NCBI GenBank assembly: GCA_016801885.1
Contig: CM028888.1
Span: forward strand, 7,238,501-7,302,500
Source of the DNA: Toxotes chatareus
Lineage: Eukaryota > Chordata > Actinopteri > Toxotidae
DNA: 64,000 bases
Direction of reading: 5' to 3'
Positions 36,165-51,200 of the stretch are shown here, in pieces. Under the pieces are notes generated by a model. It had not been told where the DNA came from, searched no databases, and saw only the letters and a program-made list of their open reading frames with translations. The translations under genes were made by a program, and so were the position numbers. Every line of letters starts with the position of its first letter. Positions within the stretch are counted from its first letter, which is position 1.

Positions 36165-39100
36165 ATGCCGGTGAACTTGTCCGCTTTGTTTTTCCTGTTT
36201 TTCCTGCTCCTGGCCTGTCAACAGGTGCTGACCGTGGACCCGCATGATGTCCAGGAGAAACAAGTGAGCCAGGCCAAAAGACGACTCTCTCTGCAGAGCG
36301 CAGGTGAGTTCGACCTGCGCGGCACGCTGCATCCACACATTTACAGTTTTTACCCACGTCGCTAAGCTGAGCCCCTGGTGATCGGATAGTATGTTTGTCC
36401 TCCAGAAATACCGAGCTTCGATTGGCCGCTGGTTATTTAATTGTCAGAAAATACTGAATTCAAAGCATGTGCATGGTCCCCAAGCGATCGCAGTATCTGC
36501 AGGGAGATTTCTCATCGTGTGTCTCAAAATGCTTTTTGATATTGAGCGTTGTTTTTTTTGTTTTTGTTGTTTAAATATGGCCTTTTTACATTTTATCAAA
36601 TTGTGTATGGAGCTTTTTTGGACTTGCACCGTCTTTACTTTGTAGCCGCCAATAGAAATAGTGCTTTAACACTGATGGACCTGTTGTATGTTTGGTCTGT
36701 GGACCTGTGATATTCCCTCTGGAGATCACCTGACTAATAAGTGTTCTGTAGGCCTGATGATGACCCATGGACTGCTTTAATATATTAATGCTGGTCGTTG
36801 CACAGTAATAGGTTTCTTGTGTCTCTGCAGTAAAAGTGCAGTGAACTTATGGCACCTCGTGGTAGGCTGTTATTTGTATCTTGTATACGTGTTTTTTTGT
36901 TTTTTTTTTATTGCATCGTTAAAATAATGTTTCCCCTGGATGGTTTACATTCTGCGCAGCCTGTCAGTTTAAGATATATCATAGGTCGGCCGTGCGTCGG
37001 TCCGTGCCGTGTCGGGTCGTGCCGGGCTGCAGAGCGCGCCTCTCTGTTTGCTCTCCTGCACTGTTGGTGGCTTGTAATTCAATGCGCAGCTCCGGCGGCT
37101 CGATACTGTCCCAGCACATTCCCTCCGTACCAGCGGGGCGGTGCATGACGGCACCTCCGGCCCGGAGCTGACCTGCAGGCTGCACAACATCAACAGCAGT
37201 AACAACGCATGATAGCATGATAGTCCATTTACTGGTTAAAGATTAACTTAAAACGAACTAAAGACCCCTCCAACAAAAAGTCATCAGTCTCATGTAGCCT
37301 ACTCAGGGAAAGTGGCCATCTCTCTCTGTTCGCAAAACAATATTTTTATTTGAAATTTAAAAGAAAAAACCTTGTTTTCCATCACTGATGCTGCACAGTT
37401 CCACAGAGAGGACACCCTATTGTCCACTATAGAGTAGCTTGTGAAACAGGAATGCTTAACCTTTTACCTGACACCCTCACTTTTGTGCACAAACAAGATA
37501 AATAAATAAATATGTAATTTCTTTATCTTATCTTAAGTAATGCACCCAAAATAAAAAGGTTACTGTTCTTCAACCCTTTTGATTCGATCAGTACCACTGG
37601 TCTCCTTAAAAAGGTAACCCTTTCTTTCTTTTTTTTGCATAAAAAGGGGAATAAAAGCCGTACAGTAGTACCTTTTGTATGAGACCATAGCCCCAAGTCT
37701 GAACTAGTTCTGTGTCAACAGCTGTTGCAGATATGGGGATCCTAAAATGCTTTACACAGATAGAATCGGGAGATTTAAGGCTTTCAAATAGTGTGTAATT
37801 TGGCAAGGACTGTGTGAGGATTTAGTCCAGTTCAGACCAAAACCATGGCGATGTATTTTAAAAGGTTAAACTTAAATGAAATCAAACAATACAAAAAAAA
37901 CTGAACTCAGGCATTCAGCTTTTCTTTCTGTTAAACTGATGCACTGTAGGTCATCCTGATGTGTGATGGCATTCTAATGCTGATAGCTGATTCCTTTTTC
38001 TCTGTTTCCGTCTCTCTCAGTGGAGATTCAGAGTTGCCTGGTGAGTTCAGGGGATGTCGGCTGTGGGACGTTTCAGTGTTTCAACAACAACTCCTGTGAA
38101 ATCCAAGGGCTGCACCACATCTGTCTCACTCTGCTGCACAATGCTGGGCGCTACGACTCACAGGTGGGAAGCAGCATGAGAGTCTGACCTCATTTCAAAA
38201 AAAAAAAAAAAAAAAGCCTCTTTTGCACTGGCTCACACTGCATGAAACCATGTTCAGCAGCAACCAACTGCACACTGAGATAAGACATATTTGGATCCAT
38301 GATATTACTTCATTTAATCCCGTCACTCATTACAGTCATTTGTGAGGGATGTTTGTTGTATAAAGAGCAGTGTATAGTTATGCATGGCACTAGTTGCACC
38401 ACAAACTGAGAGGGGAACTGAAATGAGAGAGGGAACAGCTTGTTTCTTTTACTAGAATAGAAGTGCATGAGAGAGTGATGGCAGTCTAACATGTCTGCAG
38501 TATGAACAGGCAGAGGATGATGTTCAGTAAGGATCTGTGACTGTCTGTGTACTGGATATATAATACAGTTCCATACAGTAACAAACCACAAGATTTATTG
38601 AAATGCAAATGTTATTGCAGTTTCTTAGTATTCATCACTGATTGGTTGGGAGGCATCTTTTAAATTAGACTACAAGTCACCATAGCAACGTTACTGATGC
38701 TTTAAGTTACAGTGTGAGTTGTCATTTAGCTCACTCTAAGAAAAAAATGCACTTATTACAGCAACCAATAACTCTCTCAAAGTACAGTACATACAGCACA
38801 TGTGTGTTAAATCAAGATAAACTTGAAAAGAACAGTGGAGAAACATAGGAATGGGCAGAAACGAGGAAGCTGACACACACAGATTTGGCATCCTAATTGC
38901 TCAGAACATGCAGCTTTGCTAAACGAGCCATCAGGAGCGTCCCACTGATTCCTCCTGTCTCTCTCCTCCTCCTCCTCTTCTTAGGGCAAGTCATATGTGA
39001 AGGATGCATTGCGGTGCATGGCGCTGGGACTTCGACAGCGCTTCAGCTGTGTGAGCCGCCGGTGCTCAGCGGTAAAAGAGATGGTGTTCTCGCTCCAGAG

Positions 39101-40423
39101 AGAGTGCTACTCCAAACACCAGCTATGCCTGGCGCTACGGGACCACATGGACACCACGGGCAACCTGGTCCAGTTCCACTTGATGTTTCCTCCGGGGTGA
39201 GAGAGACACACACACACACACACACACACACATTAACAAATAACCAGCAAGCTTTAATCACAGCTATCAGTGAAAGCATCCTTAGTAAAAGATGCAGTAC
39301 TTTGCTGTTCCAAAACGCAGCACAGACCTGCAGTTTAACAGTAATGAACAGGAGGTTCAAACTTTTCAGGAAACTGAATATCACTCATTACATCGAAAGC
39401 TACTTTAAAGCAGGAGTGTTAAACCTGTTATTGTTACATTCAATTTTTAGAAACATAACTGACACAATTAAAAGAGAGCTTATCAAACCTAAAACAATCC
39501 ACAATGGAAATATGTAGGGGTGCACCGAAATGAAAATTCTTGGCTGAAACCGAAAATGAGGAAACCAAGGCCAAAAACCGAAAACCTTAACACTATTATG
39601 TTGCAGTCCTACAGCAGAAAAATTAAAATGCGCTTGACTTATATGCACTTTGTGTTTTTATGAGAGAACATATCTAATTTTACAGTCTTGTTTAAATTGA
39701 TTTATTCTTTGAAACATTCATATTAATTTATGTAATCGCAATGCCTTACAATACAACACAGTCATAGCCATGAATGCAATGGTACTAATAATTGGCATAA
39801 TAATTTCTTTCGGTGTATCAAAACAAAGATTGCCATAGCCCATATGTTAACCGTGGGCCTTTAACAACAACAAAGGCACCAAGAGTTGCAGCGCTTTAAG
39901 TTTTAAACTTCCTTGCCTTTAAAAAAAACGTCCGCCACAGATGGAGTGGGCGTGCTCGGAGGGATCTTCCTTTTCTGAGCAAAAAGTGAAAGTTTAAGTC
40001 ACATGCTTCATGTTTTCTCTGAATATGCCATACCTTTATGTTGAAAGTTGAACAAGCACATGAACAATGTTGTGTGTGTGTACATTTCTTACCAGACCGT
40101 ATGTGGAGCTGGTGAATTTCCTGTTGAAGTGTGGAGACGAGGTCAGGTCGTGGGTCGGCCGGCGGCTGCGCAGACAGTGCGAGCAGCACTGGGGGGCGCT
40201 GTGCAGAAGCTTTGGCAACACTTGTTCTCTCAGCCAAACGGACTCTCCGCAGCACATTACCACTCCACCACCCACCGTGCCCTGGCCTGTCACTGCTCAG
40301 GGAACCGTGCAGCAGCCAACCAGAGCAGCCGAACCAGACGACAGGACTGGGCTCAATCAGATCGACAACGCGACCGAACCTGTTCTCCCCGTGTCTGAGA
40401 AAACCAATGTTACTGCTTCATAG
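36165..40423 (+). CDS. stc2: Stanniocalcin 2
   Basis: Four coding exons: 36165..36303, 38021..38163, 38985..39196 and 40096..40423 (822 nt, 273 aa), all GT-AG and in phase. A signal peptide (MPVNLSALFFLFFLLLACQQ) precedes a pro-segment and the cysteine-rich stanniocalcin domain: SCLVSSGDVGCGTFQCF, an N-glycosylation site N69-N-S, YVKDALRCMALGLRQRF, and a third/fourth exon with YVELVNFLLKCGDEV. Stanniocalcins are secreted, disulfide-linked glycoprotein dimers; STC2 inhibits the protease PAPP-A and so limits IGF release, and members of the family affect calcium and phosphate handling. The C-terminal tail is Pro/Thr-rich and does not show the His cluster of human STC2. The four-exon structure is the family's usual one. 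The stc2 and bod1 genes are neighbours in human too. Confidence 0.96.
39206..39232 (+). repeat. (CA)n microsatellite
   Basis: About 13 CA units a few bases after the donor of stc2 exon 3. Confidence 0.9.
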
Positions 40424-41092
40424 AACAACAAGCGAGACATGCAGCTATATAGGTAGAGGTGCAGACAGGGTACACAGAGATACAAAGATCGTGCACTTAT
40501 TACTATTAAAGTAGTGGTAGAATGAGTAAAAGTAGTGGTAGTAGCAGCAGCAGTAGTTTTATCAGAGTAGTCAGTGTAGTATTGCTGGTGAAAGCAATGC
40601 AACATAACTTGTTTAATTTGTTGGGTATTTGTGATATTAATATTTTTCTTTACATTTGTCTTTGTATTAGGATGAAAACCAATTATCTACCTCACTTCAA
40701 CATCAGTAAACCACAGAGGCTGTATCCTTCAGCAATGGGCATGGACACACACACACACACGAGTAAACACTACAGGGAATTTGTCTCTAGCTCAAGTGCA
40801 GCTGATGGCTGAAAGTCAGTATTCTACCTATTTAAGTCGTTTTTTTGTATTTAAGAGCATTGTTATTTTATGCACCGTATCGTTGGCACAGTAACTAATG
40901 TTATCTTGTGGACAGTCAGGGCGCAGTCTGCAGGAAGGGAAGCACTCTTCGGTTCGTGTGATAGAAATGTATTTTTGATGTTCTACTTGAACGATCACAT
41001 TTCATACAGACCCCAGGTTTCAAGCTATATTTTGTAAGTTTTTATTTAAATGAATCTAAAAATACATTTGTAAGCAGATTTGATTGAAATTA

Positions 41093-41098
41093 AATAAA
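41093..41098 (+). terminator. stc2: Poly(A) signal of stc2
   Basis: AATAAA about 670 bp after the stc2 stop codon, followed within 40 bp by the bnip1 signal on the other strand. Confidence 0.6.
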
Positions 41099-41131
41099 CT
41101 CTAATGATGTCACTGGACAGAGAGAAGAATG

Positions 41132-41137
41132 TTTATT
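41132..41137 (-). terminator. bnip1: Poly(A) signal of bnip1
   Basis: TTTATT on the plus strand (AATAAA on the minus strand) about 1.07 kb after the bnip1 stop codon. Another TTTATT at 41041-41046 is an alternative. Confidence 0.5.
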
Positions 41138-42205
41138 ACGTCAGTCCTGACCTGTTTAACATTTTTTTACACAAATTCAGTGTTGCCTCTCTTATGGTGA
41201 CATAATGTTGGGTATTCTGCCATCTACTGGCACATCTGTGGTAATGCTGCATAACAACATTAGCCTGCATATTTTAGAAATACATTCAACTTTATCTTAA
41301 CAAACAGACCTTCTGTTTAACATTCACACACTGACTGAGCACAGCAGTAGTCTGGTTCAGTAGTCTGGACGTGTGATTGGATGGAAGAAAGGCACAAGGT
41401 AAAATGTAAATGACAGTATCTTTAAAACAACCGTCCAAAGCAGACAAACATACACACTATCTCGCTTCAGCACAAACGGACACAGACTGTACTTTTACAA
41501 AAAGTAAACAAAAGAAGGTTCTTGCATACATTAGTTCTGAATGCCAGATGAAATATTAATGCCTCAGTATGCTTCAAAGTGTCCTTCACGCAACATCAGG
41601 TCCGGCGTGCAGAGGTGGTGAAAATAAGCAGGATCTGATCTTTTCTCTTACTTTTGTCACTTTTCGTGCAAAACCACGAAGGCCTTTGAGCAGGGAAAGT
41701 GTCTGAAAGTTTGTGGCCTTATCTCAATTTGTGCAAATTGCCACAGCAACACTGCACAGCAGCATGATTCCAACAGACAAAGGTTGGCATACTTTTGACT
41801 GCAGCCATTTGCAACAAGTATAAACTCTTTTGCCTTACGACAGTGTCAAGAAGCATACTGAGGCTTTAAACCCACCCATGTTGTTGCATGAAACCTCATA
41901 ATGCCAGTTTTAGTCAATATGCCCCTTTCACTTAAGTTGATCTTACAAAACCCTTCATACCCATCTTATTAACACGTGTTGCATTTTGTTCAAGCTAAAA
42001 ACAAGGTTGCTAAACAAGGTAACATTTTTCACCTAACAGTTTCTCTGTGCTGCAGTCCAGTTTCAATACTGCTTCAAACTCTCCATGTACATGTAGTTCA
42101 TGTTTAAACTCCATACCTGCTATAAATCCTTGTGGTATCTTCCTGCTGAGTAAAATACCTGGAAAACATTCTCCTTGTGAGCAGGGGGTTGATCCGCCGG
42201 GTTGG

Positions 42206-45200
42206 CTAAATGAAGGGGAAGAGACGTTTCTTAAGGATGTAGAGGACGGTTGCGAAGAAGAGCGCCAGAGCCAGGAAGATGAGCAGCTTGTCTGTAAGCT
42301 CCCGCCGGTTGTACTTCAGGATCAGTTTCCTCCCCAGGTGGATGTTCCCTGTCATGTTTTTAAACTCTTCGTTGGTTTCCTGCACCGTTCTAGAGGAAGT
42401 GGCTGTGGTGAGGAGGAAGAGGAGGAGGGGTATTAAAGGTTTGAGAGGGAAGACACAACTATATAAAGACAAAAGTAGAAGTAGTAGTTAGGGTTTTTTT
42501 TTTTACCCAGTGTATTGATAGTGTCCTCGCTCTGCTTGACCTGTTCAGCCATCATCCTACTGATGGACATCAAACCTTCAGTGATGCTGCTGCTGGTTTC
42601 AACTAGACTTTCTTTGGTTGCCTTCCTGACAGAAACACACACACAAAACAAGGGGATGTAGGGTTGTTGTAGGTAACAATTTGGACGGTTTGTCAGATGC
42701 CAACGTGATATCTTAAACGCTGCAAACTAAAGCCTTATTAGACGGTACGGCTTGCTTCCTAAAGTATCCACCAGCCTCGATACTATCGAGTATCAAAAAA
42801 TGTCAATCAGTTCCATACCAAATTTCCATACTAAATTTTTTTTTGACATTTTGAGGTAAAAAAAATGTTGACTTTTTTTGTCCGATTTTGACGCCTTACT
42901 ATACTATGACCATTTTTATGACATTTTGAGGCAAAAAAAATTGACTTTTTTTGGCTGATTTTGACGGCTGATTTTGACGACCCGCGGCTCCAGAGCCGCA
43001 TGTGGCTCTTTCATCCCTCTGCTGTGGCTCCCTGTGACTTTGGAAAATAAATAATTTCATTTAAATGTATTTTTATTTTAGCGCTTTTTAAAATGTAATT
43101 CCAAATTTGAAGATTATGGCGATCTTGTAACATTTCTTGTCGCTCAAAATATGCGTCACAACCGCCGACGTGCGACACCCGGCGGCAACATTTTCAGGTT
43201 GACAGCTGACTGCACGCTCCAGTACACGCGACAAAGTGATGGCGGAACACAGAAGCAGACAGCATGTGGACAGTTTGGATTTTTATTTCATATAAATATT
43301 TAATTTGAAAGTAAGCATCAATCAAGTGTCTTTTTTCGGAGTTCAAAATGTTTTTGTTACATGCAGAAATAAAATCTCGTGCTCTCTGTAGCTGTTAACT
43401 GATTTAATAACTGCAACACTATCGTTTTTTTATACATAGCATACAGGTTAAAAAAAAAAAAACAACACATATGCAGTGCTATCCCCATTTTAGATGTCAA
43501 AAGGGTTTTGTGGCTCCGAGTGTTTTGTTTACTGTGGGAGACGGTCCAAATGGCTCTTTTAGTATTTAAGGTTGCTGACCCCTGTACTATACTATGACAT
43601 TTTTATGACATTTTAAGGTCAAAATTTTTTTTTACTTTTTTTGTCCGATTTTGACACCTTACTATACTATGACGTTTTTTATGACTTTTTAAGGTCAAAA
43701 ATTTTTTTGACTTTTTTTGTCAGATTTTGACGCCTTACTATACTATGATGTTTTTTATGACATTTTGAGGTAAAATTTTTTTTTGACTTTTTTGTCCCAT
43801 TTTGACTCGTTACTATACTATGACGTTGTTTATGACTTTTTGAAGTCAAACATTTTTTTGACTTTTTTTGTCCGATTTTGACACCTTACTATACTATGAC
43901 CTTTTTTTATGACTTTTTGAGGTAAAAAAAAAATGTAACTTTTTTTGTCCGATTTTCATGCCTTACTATACTATGACGTTTTTTATGACTTTTTGAGGTA
44001 AAATTTTTTTTTTACTTTTTATGTCCGATTTTGATGCCTTACTATACTATGACGTTTTTTATGACTTTTTGAGGTCAAAAAAAATTTTAACTTTTTTTTT
44101 TCCCGATTTTGACGCCTTACTATACTATGACGTTTTTTATGACATTTTGAGGTCCAAAAAAATTTTGACTTTTTTTGTCCGATTTTGACGGCTTTTTATG
44201 ACATTTTGAGGTCAAAAATTTTTTTGACTTTTTTTGTCCGATTTTGACGCCTTACTATACTATGACGTTTTGTATGACTTTTTGAGGTAAAAATTTTTTT
44301 TGACTTTTTGAGGTCAAAAATTTTTTTGACTTTTTTTGTCCGATTTTGACGCCTTACTATACTATGACGTTTTTATGACATTTTGAGGTTAAAATATTTT
44401 TTGACTTTTTTTGTCCGATTTTGACGCCTTACTATACTATGACGTTTTTTATGACATTTTGAGGTTAAAATTTTTTTTGACTTTTTTTGTCCGATTTTGA
44501 CGCCTTACTATACTATGACGTTTTTTTTTACTTTTTGAGGTCAAAAATTTTTTTGACTTTTTTTGTCCGATTTTGACGCCTTACTATACTATGACGTTTT
44601 TTATGACATTTTGACTTAAAAATTTTTTTGACTTTTTTTCCCGATTTTGACGCCTTACTATACTATGACGTTTCTTATGACATTTTGACTTAAAATTTTT
44701 TTTTGACTTTCTTTGTCCGATTTTGACGCCTTACTATACTATGACGTTTTTTTTATGACTTTTTGAGGTAAAAAAAAAAAAAAAACTCGACTTTTTTTGT
44801 CCGATTTTGACGCCTTACTATACTATGACGTTTTTATGACATTTTCAGGTTAAAAATTTTTTTGACTTTTTTTGTCCGATTTTGACGCCTTACTATACTA
44901 TGACGTTTTTTATGACTTTTTGAGGTCAAAAATTTTTTGACTTTTTTTGTCCGATTTTGACGCCTTACTATACTATGACGTTTTTTATGAGATTTTGAGG
45001 TCAAAATTTTTTTTGACTTTTTTTGTCCGATTTTGACGCCTTACTATACTATGACGTTTTTTTTAACTTTTTGAGGTCAAAAAATTTTTGACTTTGTTTG
45101 TCCGATTTTGACGCCTTAATATACTATTACGTTTTTTTATGACTTTTTGAGGTAAAAAAAATTTTTGACTTTTTTTGTCCGATTTTGACAGCTTACTATA

Positions 45201-48200
45201 CTATGACATTTTTTATGACTTTTTGAGGTCAAGAAATTTTTTTACTTTTTTGTCCGATTTTGACAGCTTACTATACTATGACGTTTTTTATGACATTTTG
45301 AGGTCAAAAAATTTTGACTTTTTTTGTCCGATTTTGACGCCTTACTATACTATGACGTTTTTTATGACTTTTTGAGGTCAAAATTTTTTTTGACTTTTTT
45401 TGTCCGATTTTGACGCCTTATTATACTATGAGGTTTTTTTATGACATTTTGAGGTAAAAAAAAATGTGACTTTTTTTGTCCGATTTTGACGCCTTACTAT
45501 ACTATGACGTTTTTTATGACTTTTTGAGTTCAAAAATTTTTTTGACTTTTTTTGTCCGATTTTGACGCCTTACTATACTATGATGTTTTTTATGACTTTT
45601 TGAGATTAAAATTTTTTTGACTTTTTTTGTCCGATTTTGACGCCTTACTATACTATGACGTTTTTATGACATTTTGAGGTTAAAATATTTTTTGACTTTT
45701 TTTGTCCGATATTGACGCCTTACTATTCTATGACGTTTTTTATGACATTTTGAGGTTAAAATTTTTTTTTGACTTTTTTTGTCCGATTTTGACGTCTTAT
45801 TATACTATGACGTTTTTGTATGACATTTTGACTTAAAAAAATTTTTGACTTTTTTTTTCCGATTTTGACGCCTTACTATACTATGACGTTTCTTATGACA
45901 TTTTGACTTAAAATTTTTTTTGACATTCTTTGTCCGATTTTGACGCCTTACTATACTATGACGTTTTTTTTTATGACTTTTTGAGGTAAAAAAAAAAACT
46001 TGACTTTTTTTGTCCAATTTTGACGCCTTACTATACTATGACGTTTTTTATGACATTTTGAGGTTAAAAATTTTTTTGACTTTTTTTGTCCGATTTTGAC
46101 GCCTTACTATACTATGACGTTTTTTATGACTTTTTGAGGTCAAAAAAATTTTTGACTTTTTTTGTCCGATTTTGACGCCTTACTATACTATGACGTTTTT
46201 TATGACTTTTTGAGGTCAAAATTTTTTTGACTTTTTTTGTCCGATTTTGACGCCTTACTATACTATGATGTTTTTTATGACTTTTTGAGGTTAAAATTTT
46301 TTTTTTTTGACTTTTTTGTCCGATTTTGACGCCTTTACTATACTATGATGTTTTTTATGACTTTTTGAGGTTAAAAATTTTTTGACTTTTTTTGTCCGAT
46401 TTTGACGCCTTACTATACTATGACGTTTTTTATGACATTTTGAGGTTAAAATTTTTTTTGACTTTTTTTGTCCGATTTTGACGCCTTACTATACTATGAC
46501 GCTTTTTTTGACATTTTGACTTAAAAAATTTTTTTTTTTTTTCCGATTTTGACGCCTTACTATACTATGACGTTTTTATGACATTTTGAGGTTAAAAATT
46601 TTTTTGACTTTTTTTGTCCGATTTTGACGCCTTACTATACTATGATGTTTTTTTTATGACTTTTTGAGGTCAAAAAAAAACTTGACTTTTTTGTCCGATT
46701 TTGACGCCTTACTATACTATGACGCGTTTTTATGACATTTTGAGGTTAAAAAATTTTGACTTTTTTTGTCCGATTTTGACGCCTTACTATACTATACTAT
46801 GATGTTTTTATGACTTTTTGAGGTCAAAAAATTTTGACTTTTTTTTTTTTTGTCCGATTTTGACGCCTTACTATACTATTACGTTTTTTATGACTTTTTG
46901 AGGTTAAAATTTTTTTGACTTTATTTGTCCGATTTTGACACCTTACTATAGTATGACGTTTTTTTTATGACATTTTGACTTAAAAATTTTTTTTTGACTT
47001 TTTTTGTCCGATTTTGACGCTTTAATATACTATTACGTTTTTTATGACTTTTTGAGGTCAAGAACTTTTTTTACTTTTTTGTCCGATTTTGACAGCTTAC
47101 TATACTATGACGTTTTTTATGACATTTTGAGGTCAAAAAATTTTTGCACTTTTTTTGTCCGATTTTGACGCCTTACTATACTATGATGTTTTTTGACTTT
47201 TTGAGGTCAAAAATTTTTTTGACTTTTTTTGTCCGATTTTGACGCCTTATTATACTATGAGGTTTTTTTATGACTTTTTGAGGTAAAAAAAAATGTGACT
47301 TTTTTTGTCCGATTTTGACGCCTTACTATACTATGACGTTTTTTATGATATTGTGAGATCAAAAAATTTTTGGACTTTTTTTGTCCGATTTTGACGCCTT
47401 ACTATTCTATGACGTTTTTTATGACATTTTGAGGTCAAAATTTTTTTGACTTTTTTTGTCCAATTTTGACGCCTTACTATACTATGACGACGTTTTTTAT
47501 GACTTTTGAGAGGTCAAAATTTTTTTGACTTTTTTGTCCCGATTTTGACGCCTTTACTATACTATATGACGTTTTTTGACTTTTTGAGGTTAAAATTTTT
47601 TTTGACTTTTTTGTCCGATTTTGACGCCTTACTACTATACTATGACGTTTTTTTTTATGACTTTTTGAGGTCAAAAAAATTTTGACTTTTTTGTCCGATT
47701 TTGACGCCTTACTATACTATGACGTTTTTTATGACATTTTGAGGTTAAAATTTTTTGACTTTTTTGTCCGATTTTGACGCCTTACTATACTATGATGTTT
47801 TTTTTATGACTTTTTGAGATTAAAATTTTTTTTTTGACTTTTTTGTCCGATTTTGACGCCTTTACTATACTATGATGTTTTTTTATGACTTTTTGAGGTT
47901 AAAAATTTTTTGACTTTTTTGTCCGATTTTGACGCCTTTACTATACTATGACGTTTTTTATGACATTTTGAGGTTAAAATTTTTTTTGACTTTTTTTTGT
48001 CCGATTTTGACGCCTTTTGACTATACTATGACGTTTTTTTATGACATTTTGAGGTCAAAAATTTTTTGACTTTTTTTTGTCCGATTTTGACGCCTTACTA
48101 TACTATGACGTTTTTTATGACATTTTGACTTAAAAATTTTTTGACTTTTTTTTCCGATTTTGACGCCTTACTATACTATGACGTTTTTTTTATGACTTTT

Positions 48201-51200
48201 TGAGGTAAAAAAAAAAACTTGACTTTTTTTGTCCGATTTTGACGCCTTACTATACTATGACGTTTTTTATGACATTTTGAGGTTAAAAATTTTTTTGACT
48301 TTTTTGTCCGATTTTGACGCCTTACTATACTATGACATTTTGACTTAAAATTTTTTTTTGACTTTCTTTGTCCGATTTTGACGCCTTACTATACTATGAT
48401 GTTTTTTATGACTTCCTGAGGTCAAAAAAATTTGTGACTTTTTTTGTCCGATTTTGACGCCTTACTATACTATTACGTTTTTTATGACTTTTTGAGGTTA
48501 AAAAATTTTTTGACTTTTTTTGTCCGATTTTGACACCTTACTATAGTATGACGTTTTTTTATGACATTTTGACTTAAAAATTTTTTTTGACTTTTTTTGT
48601 CCGATTTTGACGCTTTAATATACTATTACGTTTTTTATGACTTTTTGAGGTAAAAAATTTTTTTGACTTTTTTTGTCCGATTTTGACAGCTTACTATACT
48701 ATGACATTTTTTATGACTTTTTGAGGTCAAGAAGTTTTTGACTTTTTTGTCCGATTTTGACGCCTTACTATACTATGACGCTTTTTTATGACATTTTGAG
48801 GTTAAAAATTTTTGACTTTTTTTCCGATTTTGACGCCTTACTATACTATGACGTTTTTTATGACTTTTGAGGTCAAAAAATTTTGACTTTTTTTTGTCCG
48901 ATTTTGACTTTTTTACTATACTATTTTTGACGTCCGATTTTTTATGACTTTTTGAGGTCAAAAAATTTTTTTTTGACTTTTTTGTCCGATTTTGACGCCT
49001 TACTATACTATGACGTTTTTTATGACTTTTTGAGGTCAAAAAATTTTTTTGACTTTTTTGTCCGATTTTGACGCCTTACTATACTATGACGTTTTTTATG
49101 ACATTTTGAGGTCAAAAAATTTTTTTGACTTTTTTTGTCCGATTTTGACGCCTTACTATACTATGACGTTTTTTATGACATTTTGAGGTTAAAAAATTTT
49201 TGACTTTTTTTCCGATTTTGACGCCTTACTATACTATGACTTTTTTTTATGACTTTTGAGGTTAAAAATTTTTTGACTTTTTTTGTCCGATTTTGACGCC
49301 TTACTATACTATGATGTTTTTTATGACTTTTTGAGGTCAAAAATTTTTTGACTTTTTTTGTCCGATTTTGACGCCTTACTATACTATGACGTTTTTTATG
49401 ACTTTTTGAGGTTAAAAAATTTTTGACATTTTTTGTCCGATTTTGACGCCTTACTACTATACTATGACGTTTTTTATGACATTTTGAGGTCAAAAATTTT
49501 TTTGACTTTTTTTGTCCGATTTTGACGCCTTACTATACTATGACGTTTTTTATGACTTTTTGAGGTCAAAAAATTTTTTGACTTTTTTGTCCGATTTTGA
49601 CGCCTTACTATACTATGACGTTTTTTATGACTTTTTTTGAGGTCAAAAATTTTTTGACTTTTTTTGTCCGATTTTGACGCCTTTACTATACTATTATGTT
49701 TTTTTATGACTTTTTGAGGTCAAAAATTTTTTTTTGACTTTTTTTTTTTTTGTCCGATTTTGACGCCTTACTATATACTATATGACGTTTTTTGATGACT
49801 TTTTGAGGTCAAAAAATTTTTGACTTTTTTGTCCGATTTTGACGCCTTACTATACTATGACGTTTTTTATGACTTTTGAGGTCAAAAATTTTTTGACTTT
49901 TTTGTCCGATTTTGACGCCTTACTATACTATGATGATTTTTTTATGACTTTTTGAGGTCAAAAAAAATTTTTGACTTTTTTTGTCCGATTTTGACGCCTT
50001 ACTATACTATGACGTTTTTTTGACTTTTGAGGTTAAAAAATTTTTGACTTTTTTTGTCCGATTTTGACGCCTTTACTATACTATGACGCGTTTTTTATGA
50101 CTTTTTGAGGTCAAAAATTTTTTGACTTTTTTTGTCCGATTTTGACGCCTTACTATACTATGACGTTTTTTATGACTTTTTGAGGTCAAAAATTTTTTGA
50201 CTTTTTTGTCCGATTTTGACGCCTTTACTATACTATACTATGACATTTTGACGCCGATTTTTTATGACGTTTTTTATGACATTTTGGAGGTCAAAAAATT
50301 TTTTGACTTTTTTTGTCCGATTTTGACGCCTTACTATACTATGACGTTTTTTATGACTTTTTGAGGTCAAAAAATTTTTTGACTTTTTTTGTCCGATTTT
50401 GACACCTTACTATACTATGACGTTTTTTATGACTTTTTGAGGTCAAAAAAAAACTTGACTTTTTTTGTCCGATTTTGACGCCTTACTATACTATGACGTT
50501 TTTTATGACATTTTGAGGTCAAAATTTTTTTTGACTTTTTTTGTCCGATTTTGACGCCTTACTATACTATGACGTTTTTTTTTGACTTTTTGAGGTCAAA
50601 ATTTTTTTTGACTTTTTTTGTCCGATTTTGACGCCTTACTATACTATGACGTTTTTTGACATTTTGAGGTCAAAAATTTTTTTGACTTTTTTGTCCGATT
50701 TTGACGCCTTACTATACTATGACGTTTTTTATGACTTTTTGAGGTCAAAAATTTTTTTGACTTTTTTTGTCCGATTTTGACGCCTTACTATACTATGACG
50801 TTTTTTATGACTTTTTGAGGTCAAAAAATTTTTTGACTTTTTTGTCCGATTTTGACGCCTTACTATACTATGACGTTTTTTATGACATTTTGAGGTCAAA
50901 AAATTTTTGACTTTTTTTGTCCGATTTTGACGCCTTACTATACTATATGACGCGTTTTTATGACTTTTGAGGTCAAAAATTTTTTGACTTTTTTTGTCCG
51001 ATTTTGACGCCTTACTATACTATGACGTTTTTTATGACTTTTTGAGGTTAAAAATTTTTTGACTTTTTTTGTCCGATTTTGACGCCTTACTATACTATGA
51101 TGTTTTTTTATGACATTTTGAGGTCAAAAATTTTTGACTTTTTTTGTCCGATTTTGACGCCTTACTATACTATGACGTTTTTTTATGACTTTTTGAGGTC

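Noticed and set aside
36849..37218. Open frames on both strands in stc2 intron 1
   Set aside because: The stretch is GC-rich, so long frames arise by chance; no domain and no phase-compatible splice sites were seen.
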